A stretch of 64,000 nucleotides of DNA from Heliocidaris erythrogramma (GCA_025617745.1 CM046853.1:60650616-60714615); one strand, 5' to 3'; shown: positions 12,882 through 26,459, counted from the stretch's first letter. The notes: a model not told the origin generated them from the letters alone. Translations and numbers: made by a program.

Positions 12882-13597
12882 TCAACTGCACAACACAATA
12901 TCTTAAAGATACCTCCAAAATTCGCTCAGTGAGGGGGGTGGTTATGGCGGTCCAGTTTCCCTCCATAATTCTACGACAAGCCAAAAAAGGGGGTTTTCAT
13001 TCTAAAAGGGGGCACAATCGACAAAAGGGCGGATACTTTATGGTCAAAATGAAACGGTGGCACGTGTTCCTACCACCGCCCGCCCCCTCCCCCTCCCGTT
13101 GAATCTCAAAAAATGAGGAGAACAAGAGAAAGGGAAAGGAACCCTAGTATATCATGATACAACCCCTCCCACAATAAGCCAGTTAGTAATTTGTACATGG
13201 TACAAATGAGCCTGAAATGACCTCAATTAGTACGCGCACGCGCTTCTCTTTTCTTTTCTTTTTTTCTCTTTTAGTTTTTATTACTGAAAATAAAAAAGAA
13301 ACAGTTACAGAATCAAGGCAAAACTATATACATAATTGCACAAAGCAGCATATAAAAAATGATATATATATATATATATATATATATCTATTATTCATTA
13401 AAATCAAATCTCCACTTTTTGAAATGTAAAGAAAGCTTCTTTTTTTTTCTTAGCTATAAAATATTCTAAATCCTTGCTAGATTTCAAAAGAACCAAAAAC
13501 CCCATGCGCTTCTCTTTTCGGTGGACGCTACTTTATTACCAAGTAAGATACTGGTGCGTACATCATGGTGCGTACAAAATGACAGCATATAAAGGTC

Positions 13598-13840
13598 AAT
13601 AGACCTGTTTACTAAGTGTTCAAATTTATGGATGTTTCTTTCCTGGGGACCTAGTAACGACGTATTCCATTAACCTGTTATTAATGAATGAACTACAATA
13701 CTTGGAATCCAGTTTGCATACATTACTTGTTGCTATGTCTGACAAGCCTCTGGTAAGCTTTCAGGTTGTCAAGAACAACCTTTGTTTCAAAAGTATGCAT
13801 AAAATTTGAATCACTTAGTAAAACGCTCCCCTGGTCTATT
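13598..13840. mobile_element. TA-flanked MITE, copy 1
   Basis: It shares near-identity with 58773-59008. It starts aaTAgacctgtttac and ends ggtcTAtt. Relative to copy 2, extra bases (cgctcccct) interrupt its right inverted repeat. It has no coding capacity. Confidence 0.75.
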
Positions 13841-16800
13841 GTACTCGGTATAGATGATCTTTATCTGCACATGCGCAAATTGTAATTACGAACTTGCTTA
13901 TTCCCCGCTCGTAATTGGTCATATTCTCTTGCATGTCATCCATCTAATAAAACCATGACACCGGTGAACTGGCGATGACTAGAACCACACTACGCCAGTG
14001 GGATGTAAAATGCTTTGACATCCACACTAATTTCTAGTATTGATATGCAACACACGTTTTTCTTCCGCTAAGTAGTTGTTGATCTTCCCGGAAAACGTGG
14101 GCACTGGTGAACACTACGCGGGCGTAAACCCTATCAACTTATTTGTGAGGTACGAAAATTAGAACCTTTTAGACTTACCATATACATAAGCACTTTCATA
14201 TTTCCTTATTATAGGATCGTGGGTGCATTTAAAGAGATTTGCTTCATCCTACGTGATGTAGATATGGGTTAAAAGCACACATATGAATAGCTATTTCACG
14301 GATTATTAAAATATTTAGAGCTTCTACAATTTACATAAAATTCAGAATATTCAGGTTGAACGAATATATCACTGCATAGGTAAATTAACCCTGATAATTT
14401 ATCAAATTTCAAATATTACCACCGATATGATTTCTCTTTAGGAAAAATTATTTGTTGTAAAACCTTTGTAGAAACCAAAGTATCTCTGTGTTATCTATAT
14501 AAGTATATCTATAGTTCTCAAGTCTTCCCCTTGGGTGGCCTTTACAGACAGATCAGTTAATTGATGATTTTATGAGTTAAAGTCCTAATGAGAGAGATTA
14601 AGGTGGTATATTTTCCAGGCAATATACAGAATGAATTTGAGAGGAAATTGCAGAATAATAACAATAATAAGCGTTTGACTAACCCTGACATTTTCAGGTT
14701 CAGGTCCCCCAAATGTTTGCAATCATTGCATATCTGAAACAACGATTCTGACTGGTTAATGGACAGCCTTTTGAACAGTATGTGTATGCAGCGATGATCT
14801 TGATTGGCCATTGCCATTTTGAAAATAGTTCCAAACTTTTGTGTTAAGGGGCCCAAGATTTATTGATTTAACTTTTGGCAAATGTGTTATGATTTATTAA
14901 TTTGCATTTGATAAATATGAGATATAAAGTTCCTATTAATGGAATTCCCAGGACAGTTAATTTGGTCTTACGAATTGTATTCGATAACCATTTCAAATTT
15001 CAGTGAAGATAAGAAGCTGGCAGTCATATGCGTACAGCCAACAACCCCCCCCCCCCCCCGAGGATTTTGAAATTCTCGATTCGGGCAACTATCACCTCAG
15101 ATTCGGGCAGCCAGGTGCCGATATTTCCTCATATTTGGGTAGAGATGTGCCCGAATATGTAATATGTGTCATTTTCTCTAGCTTCGCTAGCTGTCAAAAA
15201 AATGAGAAACTGGAAAGAGAATTTTGGGCACAAGGTGTCAGCCCCCTTGCGAAAGTGGGCCCATACGCCTTTGCTGGCGGTGTGTGAACAATAGAAAACA
15301 AAATGATGTGTTTGTACAAAAAACCCTTTGAAAAGGAGGATTACACAATTATCCAAACTTATGATACAAATAAATTAGTATAACCAGTGCATGAATCTCG
15401 TGTATTTACATTTTCTTTTACTTTTCTAAAATGTGGCTTTTCTAGAAATGTTATAATCACATGTTCAACATAAAAAGAACAAAGAAGGATAAGGAGATAT
15501 TCTGCACACAACCAGAAATTCACAAAATCATCCTGGCTAAAGTCTGAGTTACATGTCTCGTTTGTAGCAGGAGGGCTCACTAAAGTTTCTTTTGAAAATT
15601 TCAACAACGGATGAAGCGATGTAAAAAGGTTAAATGTAATAATTCCATGAACTTATTCCTTGGATAGAAACAACTAATACTAAGCAAAGGACCGGATGGT
15701 TAAATATAACTAGATCTTATAAGTAACTGATCTCAGGAAATTCAACCTTGTTTACCCGAGATTACAGCCTGTAAGGTCATCTGATATTTGTCAGAAAGAT
15801 CGAGTACTATGCGTCAACTGATACGTTTGATGGGGGCGAGGTAAGATATAGAAACAAAAAAAATCAACCTTTGTCATTTCGGATGTAGAAAGAAAACCTT
15901 GATTACTTATCATCTTTAAATTAGTAACTCACTCTACCTCTTCATCACATGCTTGGAAACAAGATACGAAGTTGAGGTGCCTCCTCAGAATAATTCAGGT
16001 GAGTTTTTTACAATCGAGGTCGAGGATGGCAACGGCGCTATCAACGCATTGGACGTTGACAAGGATGAAATACTTGAAACTAAGATGAACGGATGTCTGA
16101 AATCACCCATTGCCCATTGCAAAGTACAATGACCTCTTGTTTGTGCCAGACTAATTTCCGGGGCGCTGCCCTTAACTATAAGTTGACGTATTTTTAAAAA
16201 CCTACATTGACGCATATTTATTGGTTGCACTGAGTAAATGTCACATATACATCGTGGTGGGGCGTGGCATTGCTTCTATCGGACAATGTACCTCTGATTA
16301 AGTGAATTTGATTTGGTTTCTTCTATATATTGAAATCGGTTGGGTTTTTTTTTACCAAGCCATCGGTAATGAATCCTACTAACTTTCATTATAGACATGT
16401 TCTTTATTCAACACATTTTGACGATTTCAGCAGTCCATGAAACAAAAGTTTGTACTTGAAGTTTTACAAAAACATGAATTATCTCTCTCCTTTTCTCCCT
16501 CCCTCCTTCTCATGCTAACTCTCTGCTTCTCTTGTTTAAAGATGAGGGGGAGGAGATTATAACACTTTCTTCGTTAATGCTATTCTTTATTTATCAACTC
16601 TTAATCTATAAAAATAATTTAAAAAAAATTCCTGTTTTAAATTTTACGCTAATGTATTTTTTAATACTTTCAGCTCGATACCCTTTTGCATATATAATAA
16701 TTACATGAATACACACACACACATATATATAAATATATATATATATTTATATACAAGGGTCCCAAGTCCTTGTGTTGCCATATAGACATTATGGTAATAG

Positions 16801-16883
16801 CCGGGAGGGCGCATTGTTATACATAATTTGTATATATTTATATATGTATACACACACAAACACACACGTTTACATGGCTTTAC

Positions 16884-17046
16884 TTCCGAGGAAAACTATT
16901 GTTCCTCTATTGTTACTCGTCCTCGGACAGTCGACGGAATAAGGCATAAATTCATTGTTCGACGTTCGAGGACTATTGTCCGCCTTCCGAGGACCATTGT
17001 TGTCATGATTTTTTTTTTGTTCTCTGTCCGAAAATGTCCTCGGACA
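16884..17046 (+). mobile_element. Short dispersed element with TCCGAGGA ends, copy 1
   Basis: It begins ttccgaggaaaac and ends tgtcctcggaca, with further CCGAGGAC motifs inside in both orientations. An inverted copy lies at 29102-29262. Both copies are bordered by CA/GT microsatellites. Confidence 0.7.
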
Positions 17047-17930
17047 TAATGCTTAACAAACGCACCCGTACACACAGACACAATAATTTTTAATCTCTGC
17101 CGCAGAACATGTTGAACTATATATATGTATATATACATATAAGGGTGTGCGCGCGTGTGTGTGAGTGTGTGTGTGTGTGTGTGTCTCTCTCTCTATATAT
17201 ATGTTATAACATTTGGGAACTATTTCTGATCACATACTGAATTACTGGAGTGTTATTCATCGTTTAATTAGGATATCTATTTCAAACTAGTCCCAAATAT
17301 ATTTATTTGAAGCAATCGCAGGTTTGAAGTCATATATGCTAAAAAGACTTATTCTGTTTACAGTATTTATTTGCCATAGCCATTGGTTTGAGGGGAAAAG
17401 GGGCGATAGAATTACTCGCTATCTGATATGATTGCGCTTGTACATTATCCTTTGTTGAACTTGAATACGAATACAGGATATCCGCTGCTTTGGGAAAGTG
17501 AACTTTTGATTTCGATTTACTCTTTTGTGAAACTATTGACGGGAAAAATTTGGACATGAAATATCATGTTTCGTAAAAGTCTTGAGACGAATAAAATGTA
17601 CTGATGTGCACTCAGATTAAACTTTTATATTTTATCATGAACAGCATTAGATTTCGCTCCGAACACGGATAATACATAAGAGAGCAGGATGAAAGATATC
17701 AGAGTTTAAATAAACTATTTGAAGGTGCAAACGACACTTTTTCGTATTTTCTAAAGACGAATATAGGCATTTGTCATGTTCAGTATTTCAAAAAAGATTA
17801 CGACAATTGATCAATTGATATAAAGTTACCTTCCTGAACGTTGATATTTCTTTTTTTGGTATCAGCTTTAAGTATTTTTCCCTACATAATTAAAACTTTT
17901 AATTAACTTCGTCTTCGCTTGTTGTGCCCT

Positions 17931-18168
17931 GTTTACATTTTCTTTACTCTTAGCTGTGTCATTTAATTTTCTCTCACCACATCGGCATTTGAAATAGAAC
18001 ATAGCCATGTTAATCGAATGGGAACAAATTCAATACGGAGTATTATCTGTTTACAACTTCTTTACTCTTAGCTGTGTCATTGTATTTTCTCTTGTCATTT
18101 CGGCCTTGAAAATAGAACACAGGCAAATTAATTGAATGGGAACAGATGAAATTCGGAGTATTATAATT
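17931..18168 (+). repeat. 118-bp tandem duplication
   Basis: Unit 1 (17931-18048) and unit 2 (18049 to about 18168) both run gtttaca...ttctttactcttagctgtgtcatt...gaaaatagaacac...cggagtattat, with about one difference in ten bases. Confidence 0.75.
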
Positions 18169-19423
18169 ATTCAACATGAAACCTATATCACTAAATAGGA
18201 ATTTGAATTATGTATAGGCCTACTAAAGAGAATTATTATGGCCTAAAAAGTATTCCAAGGATTTTAATCTCTGATCATTGAGATACACCGGTTGAATTTT
18301 GTTATGACAGCTCTTCTTATAATTGTCGCCTGTATATGTCGGATGTTTTCCTCTTATCGTGGAAGCAAAAGCAATCTATTCAGTAATCTTTTGGTGATTT
18401 TATCTTTTAGTAAAATAAGATGCGAAAGTTATTTTGTTTATGAACACATGCATTCAAGTTGATCGGCCATCAGGTGACCATTTTATTCTTATTTTGAATG
18501 GCGCTTTATTTATTATTTCACCACTGCCCGGGGCAAGTCGGGGTATTGGATTGCCCAAAATTCATCAGCATTTTGGGGTCGAAATCGAGGAGGGTTTTTT
18601 TTTTAAATATATAATCCTAAAATGATACCCAATCCCACCGGGAGCTAGTGGAGTGATGGGAAATTCATCTCACAAACTGTTTGCCTGACTTGTGCGCTGG
18701 TTCTCGGGGTCATCTCGATGGATGGATTTCAGAAGCCAGTCTGGCTACCCACCCGCATATTTTGGAGAGGTTGCTCAAGCCCAGAAAACACCATCTAAGG
18801 ATTATAATGTTCTAAGTTTGTTTCCCAGAAGCAGTACTCATCGATCTTTCTCATCGCTCTTCCCTTGGTGCAACCGTTTCAGGGACGAATTGTGGATGAG
18901 ATTCTTTTTTCTCGCGTACTCGCGTAGCAGCAGTCTGAGCCAGATTTGAATTGTTAACGAAGGAGATTACCACAAACAGTTTAGACAAGAATTTCCGAGG
19001 AGTTTCAGAAGAGAACGATCATCTACAAAAATATTGCTCTGACTTGATTGACTGATTCATTCATTCATTCATTCCATTGCAATTTCGATTGCATAAATAG
19101 TTTTATTTTCAGAAGGATATCAGAAAGTACTGGGATTTTATATCAAAGCAGCGTTCCAATGTTAAACAGTCATTCCACTCATATTTCGATATAGCAATGT
19201 ATAAATTATGTAGGTTTTGGATTATCAGTAATGGCATAAACCTGTAGGCTGACAGATGCTCATGATTTAATGTTCTGAAAAATGGTAAAAACGGATTTAC
19301 CCTTTCAAAATGTGTACAAGTAAGTGCTATTTGCAAAAGCGTATTTTCTATTTTACATCTAGTCTGATATATGATTAATATTAGGATATCAAAATTCCGA
19401 TGCAGTAAAAGTGCAGTTGAGTT

Positions 19424-20358
19424 CTGGGGCGGTATTCTGAAAACTATCTAAATCTCTAATGTTGTTGAATCTTCACCAATGATTATAACAAAGTTGGTAT
19501 TCTGACTATTGTTGTTACTTTTGTCGTAACTTTTGCTGTAACTTTGTTTACTCTGCTCATGATCCTAATTTACATATGCGCGCTGAAGATAATATCATGA
19601 GATAAGTCTGTACTGTGGCTATGGACTGTGGCATTCTGGGGTGGTATTCTGAGATTTATTTTATCTTTGATTTTAGTGAAATAATTTTAATTGTCATAAC
19701 AAAATGTCATAACAAAATAAAGATAAAATAAAACTCAGAATACCACCCCTGAACAGTATTGTATCTTTTGTTTTATCTTATCTTCCATGGTTATTACAAT
19801 AAAAACTTCAAAAAGCTAGAAGCTGTTGTATCTCATCAGGTCGGCAATTTCCTAGCTTAGAATAAAACAGTACATGCTCGAATAGCATGATTGAGACTGT
19901 GTGTGATTCAAGATCTCTTAGAGGAAATATTTTAAAGAAATTACAAGTGAGATTCGATGATTTTACATAATTATATCGTCCCTGTTTTCACGAAGTGAAG
20001 GTAATGAGGAAAATCGCATATCGTTTCAAATTTGACTTTCTTGCATTTTTTACATTATTCACTAAGATCTTATTGCAATCCAATAGCACATGGCGCATAT
20101 AAAACGCGTAATTTAATAACTACTCCCGAAATTGATATGCGCGAAGCGCATCCTTATGTTTTGACGTAAAATCCATCTTGATTAGTAAAGTGTCAAAAAT
20201 GGGCGTGTCAGAGATAAAGGCGTTCCTGAGAGAGTTAATATACAACAAAACAATTTTCACATTACCAACTTACAACAATATTAGCGCTGTGTTATCTCCA
20301 GAATAAAAAACAAAAGTTACAACAAAAGTTACAACAATTTTCAGAATACCACCCCTGG
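19424..20358. mobile_element. TIR element with GGTATTCTGAAAA ends
   Basis: The left end ctggggcggtattctgaaaa and the right end, reversed, ccaggggtggtattctgaaa are inverted repeats. Internal sequence near both ends repeats acaacaaaagttac-type motifs. There is no transposase frame. A related, shorter element is nested at 19638-19750. Confidence 0.6.
19638..19750. mobile_element. Nested 113-bp MITE
   Basis: It starts ggggtggtattctgag and ends as the reverse (ctcagaataccacccc). The arms continue into ttattttatcttt / aaagataaaataaa. It lies inside the larger element with similar ends. Confidence 0.7.
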
Positions 20359-22157
20359 TTATACGATTCAATTTGTGAAAAAAGTGTATTGGGGAAATGG
20401 GGAAAGGTTTGATCATGTCTACTGACATCTACATAATAATTGGTATAGGCCTACTGTGAGGTTTTGGGAACATCAAAATGATAAGAAATTGACCCATTCT
20501 CGCTGTAAATTTTATACATGCACGACCCACAGAAATGGGTATGAGGGACTGCACACACATGTGGCATGAATGTTTGGTCCAAAACACTTTAGCTATTTCT
20601 AGTCATATTTTGTTTATGAGGGCATTTGATTAGCAATCCCAATTAGGGGACACTTCTACTATGATGTTCTTCCAAGCTGACATAAAAAGAAAGCTCACCT
20701 GTACCAGAACTCCACCTTCTCTTTAAGTTCCCCTACAAAGCGATGTTAGAAAGAAGGCATGCAACAATTTCATATCTTCTCTAGATAACATTTTCCCTTT
20801 TTATGATTGATTAATGTACAGGTATTGTTGTTTTAAAGTTCAATCATAATCAATGTGCTGAAATGATAATGTATAGAGTGGCAAAATCTAACTTTGATAG
20901 TTTTTTATATGAGTATCTCGTATGTATTTGTTGTTGTCTGTTTAAAACCGCTTTCACTTCACCTAGTATTTATCATCAATTCATATGCATCTAGTTACAA
21001 CTTCTCTGTTCGAAATGAAAAAAAGCCTAAGGGAGTGATTTATCCGTCATTTCAGCTGCACAGATTAATATGGGTCGAAATGATATTTTAGATTTTATAG
21101 AATTATGAAGAAAAAAATTATCAGCAGTTGCATATGACATATTTTGGCCAGGCTTTCACAAGTAAATGTGGCTATAGAATGTTGATGACATCCTCTAAAC
21201 TACGTACATTGTGTGTGGGGGGGGGGGGGGGGGGAGTATATGAAGATTATGGTTACTATAGGGAAAACGATCAATGCCAATGACCGCCCAAATCGATGAA
21301 AATGTTCCTTTAAAGGTTTACTAAATTAGAGAGAAAATGGGTGCTCTTTCCATGTAGTTTTGCCTTCTAATCACGAATCTGCCAATCGATTGTCCAAATT
21401 ATGTCTCGTTTTGGCGAAAAGGGGGGAAAGTAGAGGTTTTGGGACCGTTCCTTAAAACTCGTGAGCTGATTGGCCAACCCCCAAGTGACGTATGAAAAGT
21501 AAGAGGCACAAGATCTGCAGGCTGCATCATATAATACTGTACACAGAATGCGGTATTTGACCCCTCTGTTCAATGGACAATTTATGAAAAAAGGAAATTA
21601 ATCAATATAATCTTAGGAGTGAATAATCATTAGCAATATATTTTCTACAAGATCAGAAAACGCTTTTGCCCAAATATACAGCTCTTGTTTTGTTTTTAGC
21701 TTTTCTTTTGAACAATGTTCTCATCCATCTGAGCTTGCCGAACGAAAGTTTTGCATTGGTCATAAACGCGTGCACAGCCGTTTAATGCGTCTGTATATAA
21801 TTATGTACAATGTCCTACACATCTTTAGTACGGCAGTGACTATGTTCCCCTCGTACATAGCGACTGGTGAACGCTTTTGTTTTGTTTATTTCACACGGCT
21901 TTTTTTTTTTACTTCGCTTTACATAGTACGTTAGTACTGACTTAGATTTTGGCTGAATTCGAGTAACTTATATAGAGAGAGGAAAAGTGCCCGCGATTCC
22001 GAGTTGGAGGACTTTTCTGAGCCATGCAGATACGAAGTCTGATTTATCAAATGATTTATCAGACACCGAAGGCAAAGAAGCTCGAGTGGCAAGGGGAAAT
22101 TCGACCATATTATATCTTTGAACCCCTCGCAGAATACGGTGAAGGGCCGTGGGTGAA

Positions 22158-22201
22158 GTAACTCCAGGGAGCTCCAACGCGTTGGAGCTCCCTGGTGTTA
22201 C
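22158..22201. repeat. 44-bp hairpin palindrome A
   Basis: The core 22164-22195 is a perfect 32-bp palindrome centred on aacgcgtt. It extends to gtaac...gttac with one mismatch. It is flanked by gggtgaagta on the left and cgggtgaagt on the right. Confidence 0.85.
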
Positions 22202-22208
22202 GGGTGAA

Positions 22209-22281
22209 GTAGACCGAAAATTCTGTCTCTCGTTCGTTAGTCGTCTTAGCTAACGAAAGAGAGACAGAATTTTCGGTCTAC
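22209..22281. repeat. 73-bp hairpin B
   Basis: Arms of 32 bp (gtagaccgaaaattctgtct...) match with one mismatch around a 9-nt loop. It follows hairpin A directly and is again bordered by gggtgaag on both sides. Confidence 0.85.
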
Positions 22282-23417
22282 GGGTGAAGCTGCTGCAGCT
22301 GCTGTCGTTGAAAAACAGATTGGAAGACGACTCCAAGTCTGATCGTTGGAATAGCTGAATCTTTTAGTTAGCTTATCCTTCTCTTCATGTCAAATTCTGA
22401 ATACAGGCCAGGATACTCAAATCATCTTCAGCAAAGTGATCGCTGCAGATTGTACTCCACTCACTTGGCCGGCCCTTGCCACTCTGCCCGCGTGAGCTTT
22501 ACATTTGCGACCCACAATTTCCGTAGATTTTCATCTTTAGGAAAATGATGTAGGCTTACATCATCTTTAGGGGTCTTGCTACAGCCCGCAACTATACACC
22601 GATTAGGCATTATTGATGAAACTGTGTCCCAAAATCAAAGTTATTGTGAGGAATTAAACACACGAAAATACGCAATGCAAATGGTCGATGCGGTGAATAT
22701 CATGCTCGGCACCGGGCTAGGCCTGCCGGGGGCCTCCGGGCGTGCACGATATAGGTTAGTGGAATATTTTTCCCTTACTTTTCATGCGTCACAGATCACG
22801 TGATCGCGATGTCGCTTCGATGAGTTTTTTTAGGGGCGGGGCTTATGACTGTGTAAATCAGCAAAAATGTACTTTTCAAATGATTATAAAATATGACTGA
22901 ATGCATAAAAAAATGTGTGATGGATATTTTTTGGCTCCTGATGACACCTTCCTACGAAAAATGGGCAATTATTTTTTTATTTTAGTGACCCTTTAAGATC
23001 ATAGAATTACCACAAGAACAGTAATTGTACGGAAAAAGATCAATGCTAGTGAATTGCTTTTTGCGCTATTTTAGTTTTTGATTTAATTGCGTTGGTTCCT
23101 TGGCCACAAATCCATGGAGGCGGAGGTACCCGTTTCATCCCTGATAGCAGAAAGTGGTAAAAATTACGTGATATTTACGTCGTGGTTTTCGTCTTTTTTA
23201 CGTCCTGTAATTACGTCAATAAGACGACAACTTGCACCAACGCAAGACGTCAAGAGGACGTCTTATTTTGACGTCATCTGTACACTGCAAAAACTGAAGT
23301 GCTGAGCACTTTTTGAGGGCATGCATAGGGACTGCACTCAGAGTGCTATTTCAGCACTTTCACGGGAGCTGGACAGGCTCCTTAAACTGCTAAACATTCA
23401 CACAAAAAAATGATTTG

Positions 23418-23483
23418 GGCGAGCTTCGAACCAGGGTCCGCTGATCGAGAATTGCTGGCATTACCGCTAGACTAACTCACATT
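23418..23483 (-). pseudogene. tRNA-like sequence, left arm
   Basis: Read on the minus strand it has an A-box-like TTAGTCTAGCGGTAATG and a B-box GGTTCGAAGCTC at normal spacing. Acceptor and T stems do not pair well, so it is a tRNA-derived relic and not a functional tRNA. Confidence 0.5.
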
Positions 23484-23587
23484 GTACGATTTAGAGGAGA
23501 TCATATTGTTACATAGTGAATTTACGACACCACATAGTTCATGTTATCTATTTTACTCCCATGACTAAACTGGATTGCAAGAAGCAT

Positions 23588-23655
23588 TTGTTAGTCCATC
23601 GGTAACGTCAGCGCCTCCCAATCAGTGGAACCTGGTTCGAGGCTCGCCACGGTCA
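23588..23655 (+). pseudogene. tRNA-like sequence, right arm
   Basis: Read on the + strand it has A-box-like TTAGTCCATCGGTAACG and B-box GGTTCGAGGCTC. It is homologous to the left copy in mirror orientation, and its stems are also degenerate. Confidence 0.5.
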
Positions 23656-24090
23656 CATTTTTTTTTGCTGGTAAATTAGCACACTACAAGTGCTATAAAC
23701 AGCATTTCAGGTGCAGTCACTATACATGCCCCTAAAAGTAGCACTTTAGTTTTTACGGTGTACAAGACGTAGAGATGACGTCAAAATAAGACGTCCTCTT
23801 GACGTCTTGCGTTGGTGTAAGTTGTCGTCTTATTGACGTAATTACAGGACGTAAAAAAGACAAAAACCGCGACGTAAATATCACGTAATTTTTAACACTT
23901 TCTGCTATCAGGGAAGAGGAATGAAGACGTAGAGATGACGTCAAAATAAGACGTTCTCTTGACGTCTTGCGTTGGTGCAAGTTGTCGTCTTATTGACGTA
24001 ATTACAGGACGTAAAAAAGACGAAAACCACGACGTAAATATCACGTCATATTTTAACACTTTCTGCTATCAGGGATGTTATACTAATACT

Positions 24091-24147
24091 AATATTACTA
24101 ATGCTACTACTCCTACTTCTACTACTACGACTACTACTACTATACCA

Positions 24148-24185
<38 letters not shown>

Positions 24186-24194
24186 GCTCCTATA

Positions 24195-24240
<46 letters not shown>

Positions 24241-24255
24241 GCTACTTCTACTACT
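24091..24255 (+). repeat. CTA/CTT trinucleotide microsatellite
   Basis: Long (cta)n with ctt, cct and cgt interruptions immediately right of the foldback element. The open frames within it come only from the repeat. Confidence 0.95.
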
Positions 24256-26459
24256 CCTAAGCTGTAGCTTCAGATTCCGCTATTATACTGCATATTTTCC
24301 ATCACTCCAAGAATATTCCAACCAGTGAAAATTTATTGGTGCCCATTAATCCAGCTGGGTGGGATAATTGTTACCATTTAATAGGAAAAAGGTTTATCGA
24401 GACACCGAAGAAGATAGACGATCAAGCTAAGTGTCGTACACCATCCCTTTTGCAATGTGTAAAATGCGGGGGGATCGAGTGTTAAAATCCCCTTGCTACG
24501 ATAGGGTCATCTCTCTCTCTCGCTCTCTGTTTCTCTATCTCTCCTTATTTCCTTCCCATTTTGTTATAGCCATTCGATGGGAGGGAGAGTACCCCTCATC
24601 CAACCGTCGCTAGGACACTCTACAAGATCAGTTTAATCATATAAATGGAGGTGTGCAGGTTGCACCTAGAATTTTAACGCACCTGTAAACATGATAAACG
24701 ACATTTTGAAAGATTCCTCTTTCTGAAAACAACAATACATAATGTGGGTCTCATTCTCCGTAATTGCACGGCCAGGTTTACAATTGTCCTCCAGTCAAAA
24801 AAAGCTGTAAAATAAGATACAAAAGAAGTCACATTCACCACTTTTCATTCGGTTTCTACCAATAGGTCACATTATCCATGAATGCTCCAAGGTAATAAAT
24901 GGACAGGCCCGATAGCACAATAATATACTTAAAAGTCAGGGGATCATTTTTCCTGATTAAAGTGCACCTTCTGGCACTTTCTATACCGTTAACAATCCTA
25001 AGAATTACAAGGAGCATTGTTGGACTAATGCTGAATGAATATGAAACGGACGTGGTCTCCTACATGTTATAAAAATTGGTTTCTCCCTCCAATCTCCTAC
25101 GTGAACTACTTGAACCTTGAATTCTGAACAAGAATACCCAATTAGATGGGGAAAAGCGCAATGCTTAGAGTTGATCATCCATCACCATGCATTGAAAGGT
25201 GGACCTACATGGAATAAATAACCTAGATTATCCTCAATTTTGCCATGGATGAAAGGCGTTGAGAAGACAACTTTTGATAGTGAGACGTAGTGTTCTCTCA
25301 TTCTCCATTCACAGCCCGTAGGTCTTTGTGCAATCATCAAGCATTTTGGGCTATGTCGGGATACTCTCACTCCCTCGTGCCGCCCACGCAAGAGATGACT
25401 GAGGGCACCATGCAAAGTGGCAAATGTATTTTCCATTGGTTAAAATCAAATGGAACGAAAAACAAAAGCCTTTTTTATCTTCGATTTATAACACTAATTG
25501 TACTCAAGGTGAATTATTTTGTTGAGATACCGTATGACGTGTCACCATAGTTCGTTTGGTCTCTGTCTGTTTAACCAAGAGAAGTATCATTATCATCTCC
25601 CATGGTATACTGGTACATTGCATTACTTAGTCCGACTCCTACTGATTGAAGACATCACACAAAGATATTCAAGCAAGCTTAATACCTCAATTTCGGAAAT
25701 TAAACGGTTTAAGACCCTCCTACATGTCATATGGAACTGTTACCAGTGCATCTGAATTTGGACCAGCGCCAGTGTGCTTTCGTGGTTTTGCGGTTTTCAG
25801 TATATGAAATTATCATATAGCTACATGCAGGAAAAAATGATATCTCCTATCTTTAGACACTATTGGGCATTAATAAGCATGGTTACTTTTTCAAAAAGTA
25901 ATTCCTTTGTGTTATGGTGGACTGTAACCTATTCTAGATTTGCTTTTGTGACCGTCCTTTCTCACTATGTTTACGCTACAATGCAATTCATTTATTTTAG
26001 TGATGTATCACTCATAATTTTACGCTCATTTTGTTTATATCATCTGAAAAGAAAGTGGGGAATGTGATAATAAAGAGACATAAACGAAGTGAAAATCAAC
26101 TTCTGGCTATTTGTCTAAAATAGACCAGGATTTTAGACTCACTAAATGTACACACATAAAAGTAGCAAAGCGACATCATGGAAATGAGATTATATGCCAC
26201 GAAAAGTCTATAAAAAGGGAGAGGGAAAGCGCTATTCGTTATCATGGTATGGTGGGCATGGGTTTTCAAGGGGGGGGGGGGCAGAAACTGGGGGTATTTG
26301 ATGTGGATACCTAGAAAAGGATTTATCACTGATATATAAGAAGACTGATAGAGATATTATACTCCATCAAACTTCCCAATGTCTCTCTTGAGTACGACTC
26401 TTTGACATTGATTACATGAATAATGCAAGACGTTGTTTGCGAAGGCCGCCAATAACCCT

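Larger units (their letters stand above)
23283..23760. mobile_element. Nested TIR element carrying two divergent tRNA-like segments
   Basis: It starts cactgcaaaaact and ends as the inverse of caccgtaaaaact, with TA on both sides (23281-23282, 23761-23762). The arms remain homologous for about 190 bp. Each arm contains a tRNA-like segment with A-box and B-box. The element has split the larger foldback in its centre. Confidence 0.75.
23136..24077. mobile_element. Foldback transposon with about 150-bp arms
   Basis: The left arm 23136-23282 begins catccctgatagcag. The right arm 23923-24077 ends ctgctatcagggatg. An extra copy of the right arm sits at 23763-23914. Arms are rich in GACGTC and contain TGACGTCA at 23269, 23776 and 23936. 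Another element (23283-23760) is inserted in the centre. There is no transposase. Confidence 0.8.

Noticed and set aside
23418..23655. Two functional tRNA genes
   Set aside because: A and B boxes are recognisable, but acceptor and T stems do not pair. Mirror placement in a TIR element shows they are mobile-element parts.
24101..24328. Leu-rich or Thr-rich proteins
   Set aside because: They are translations of the CTA microsatellite in different frames.
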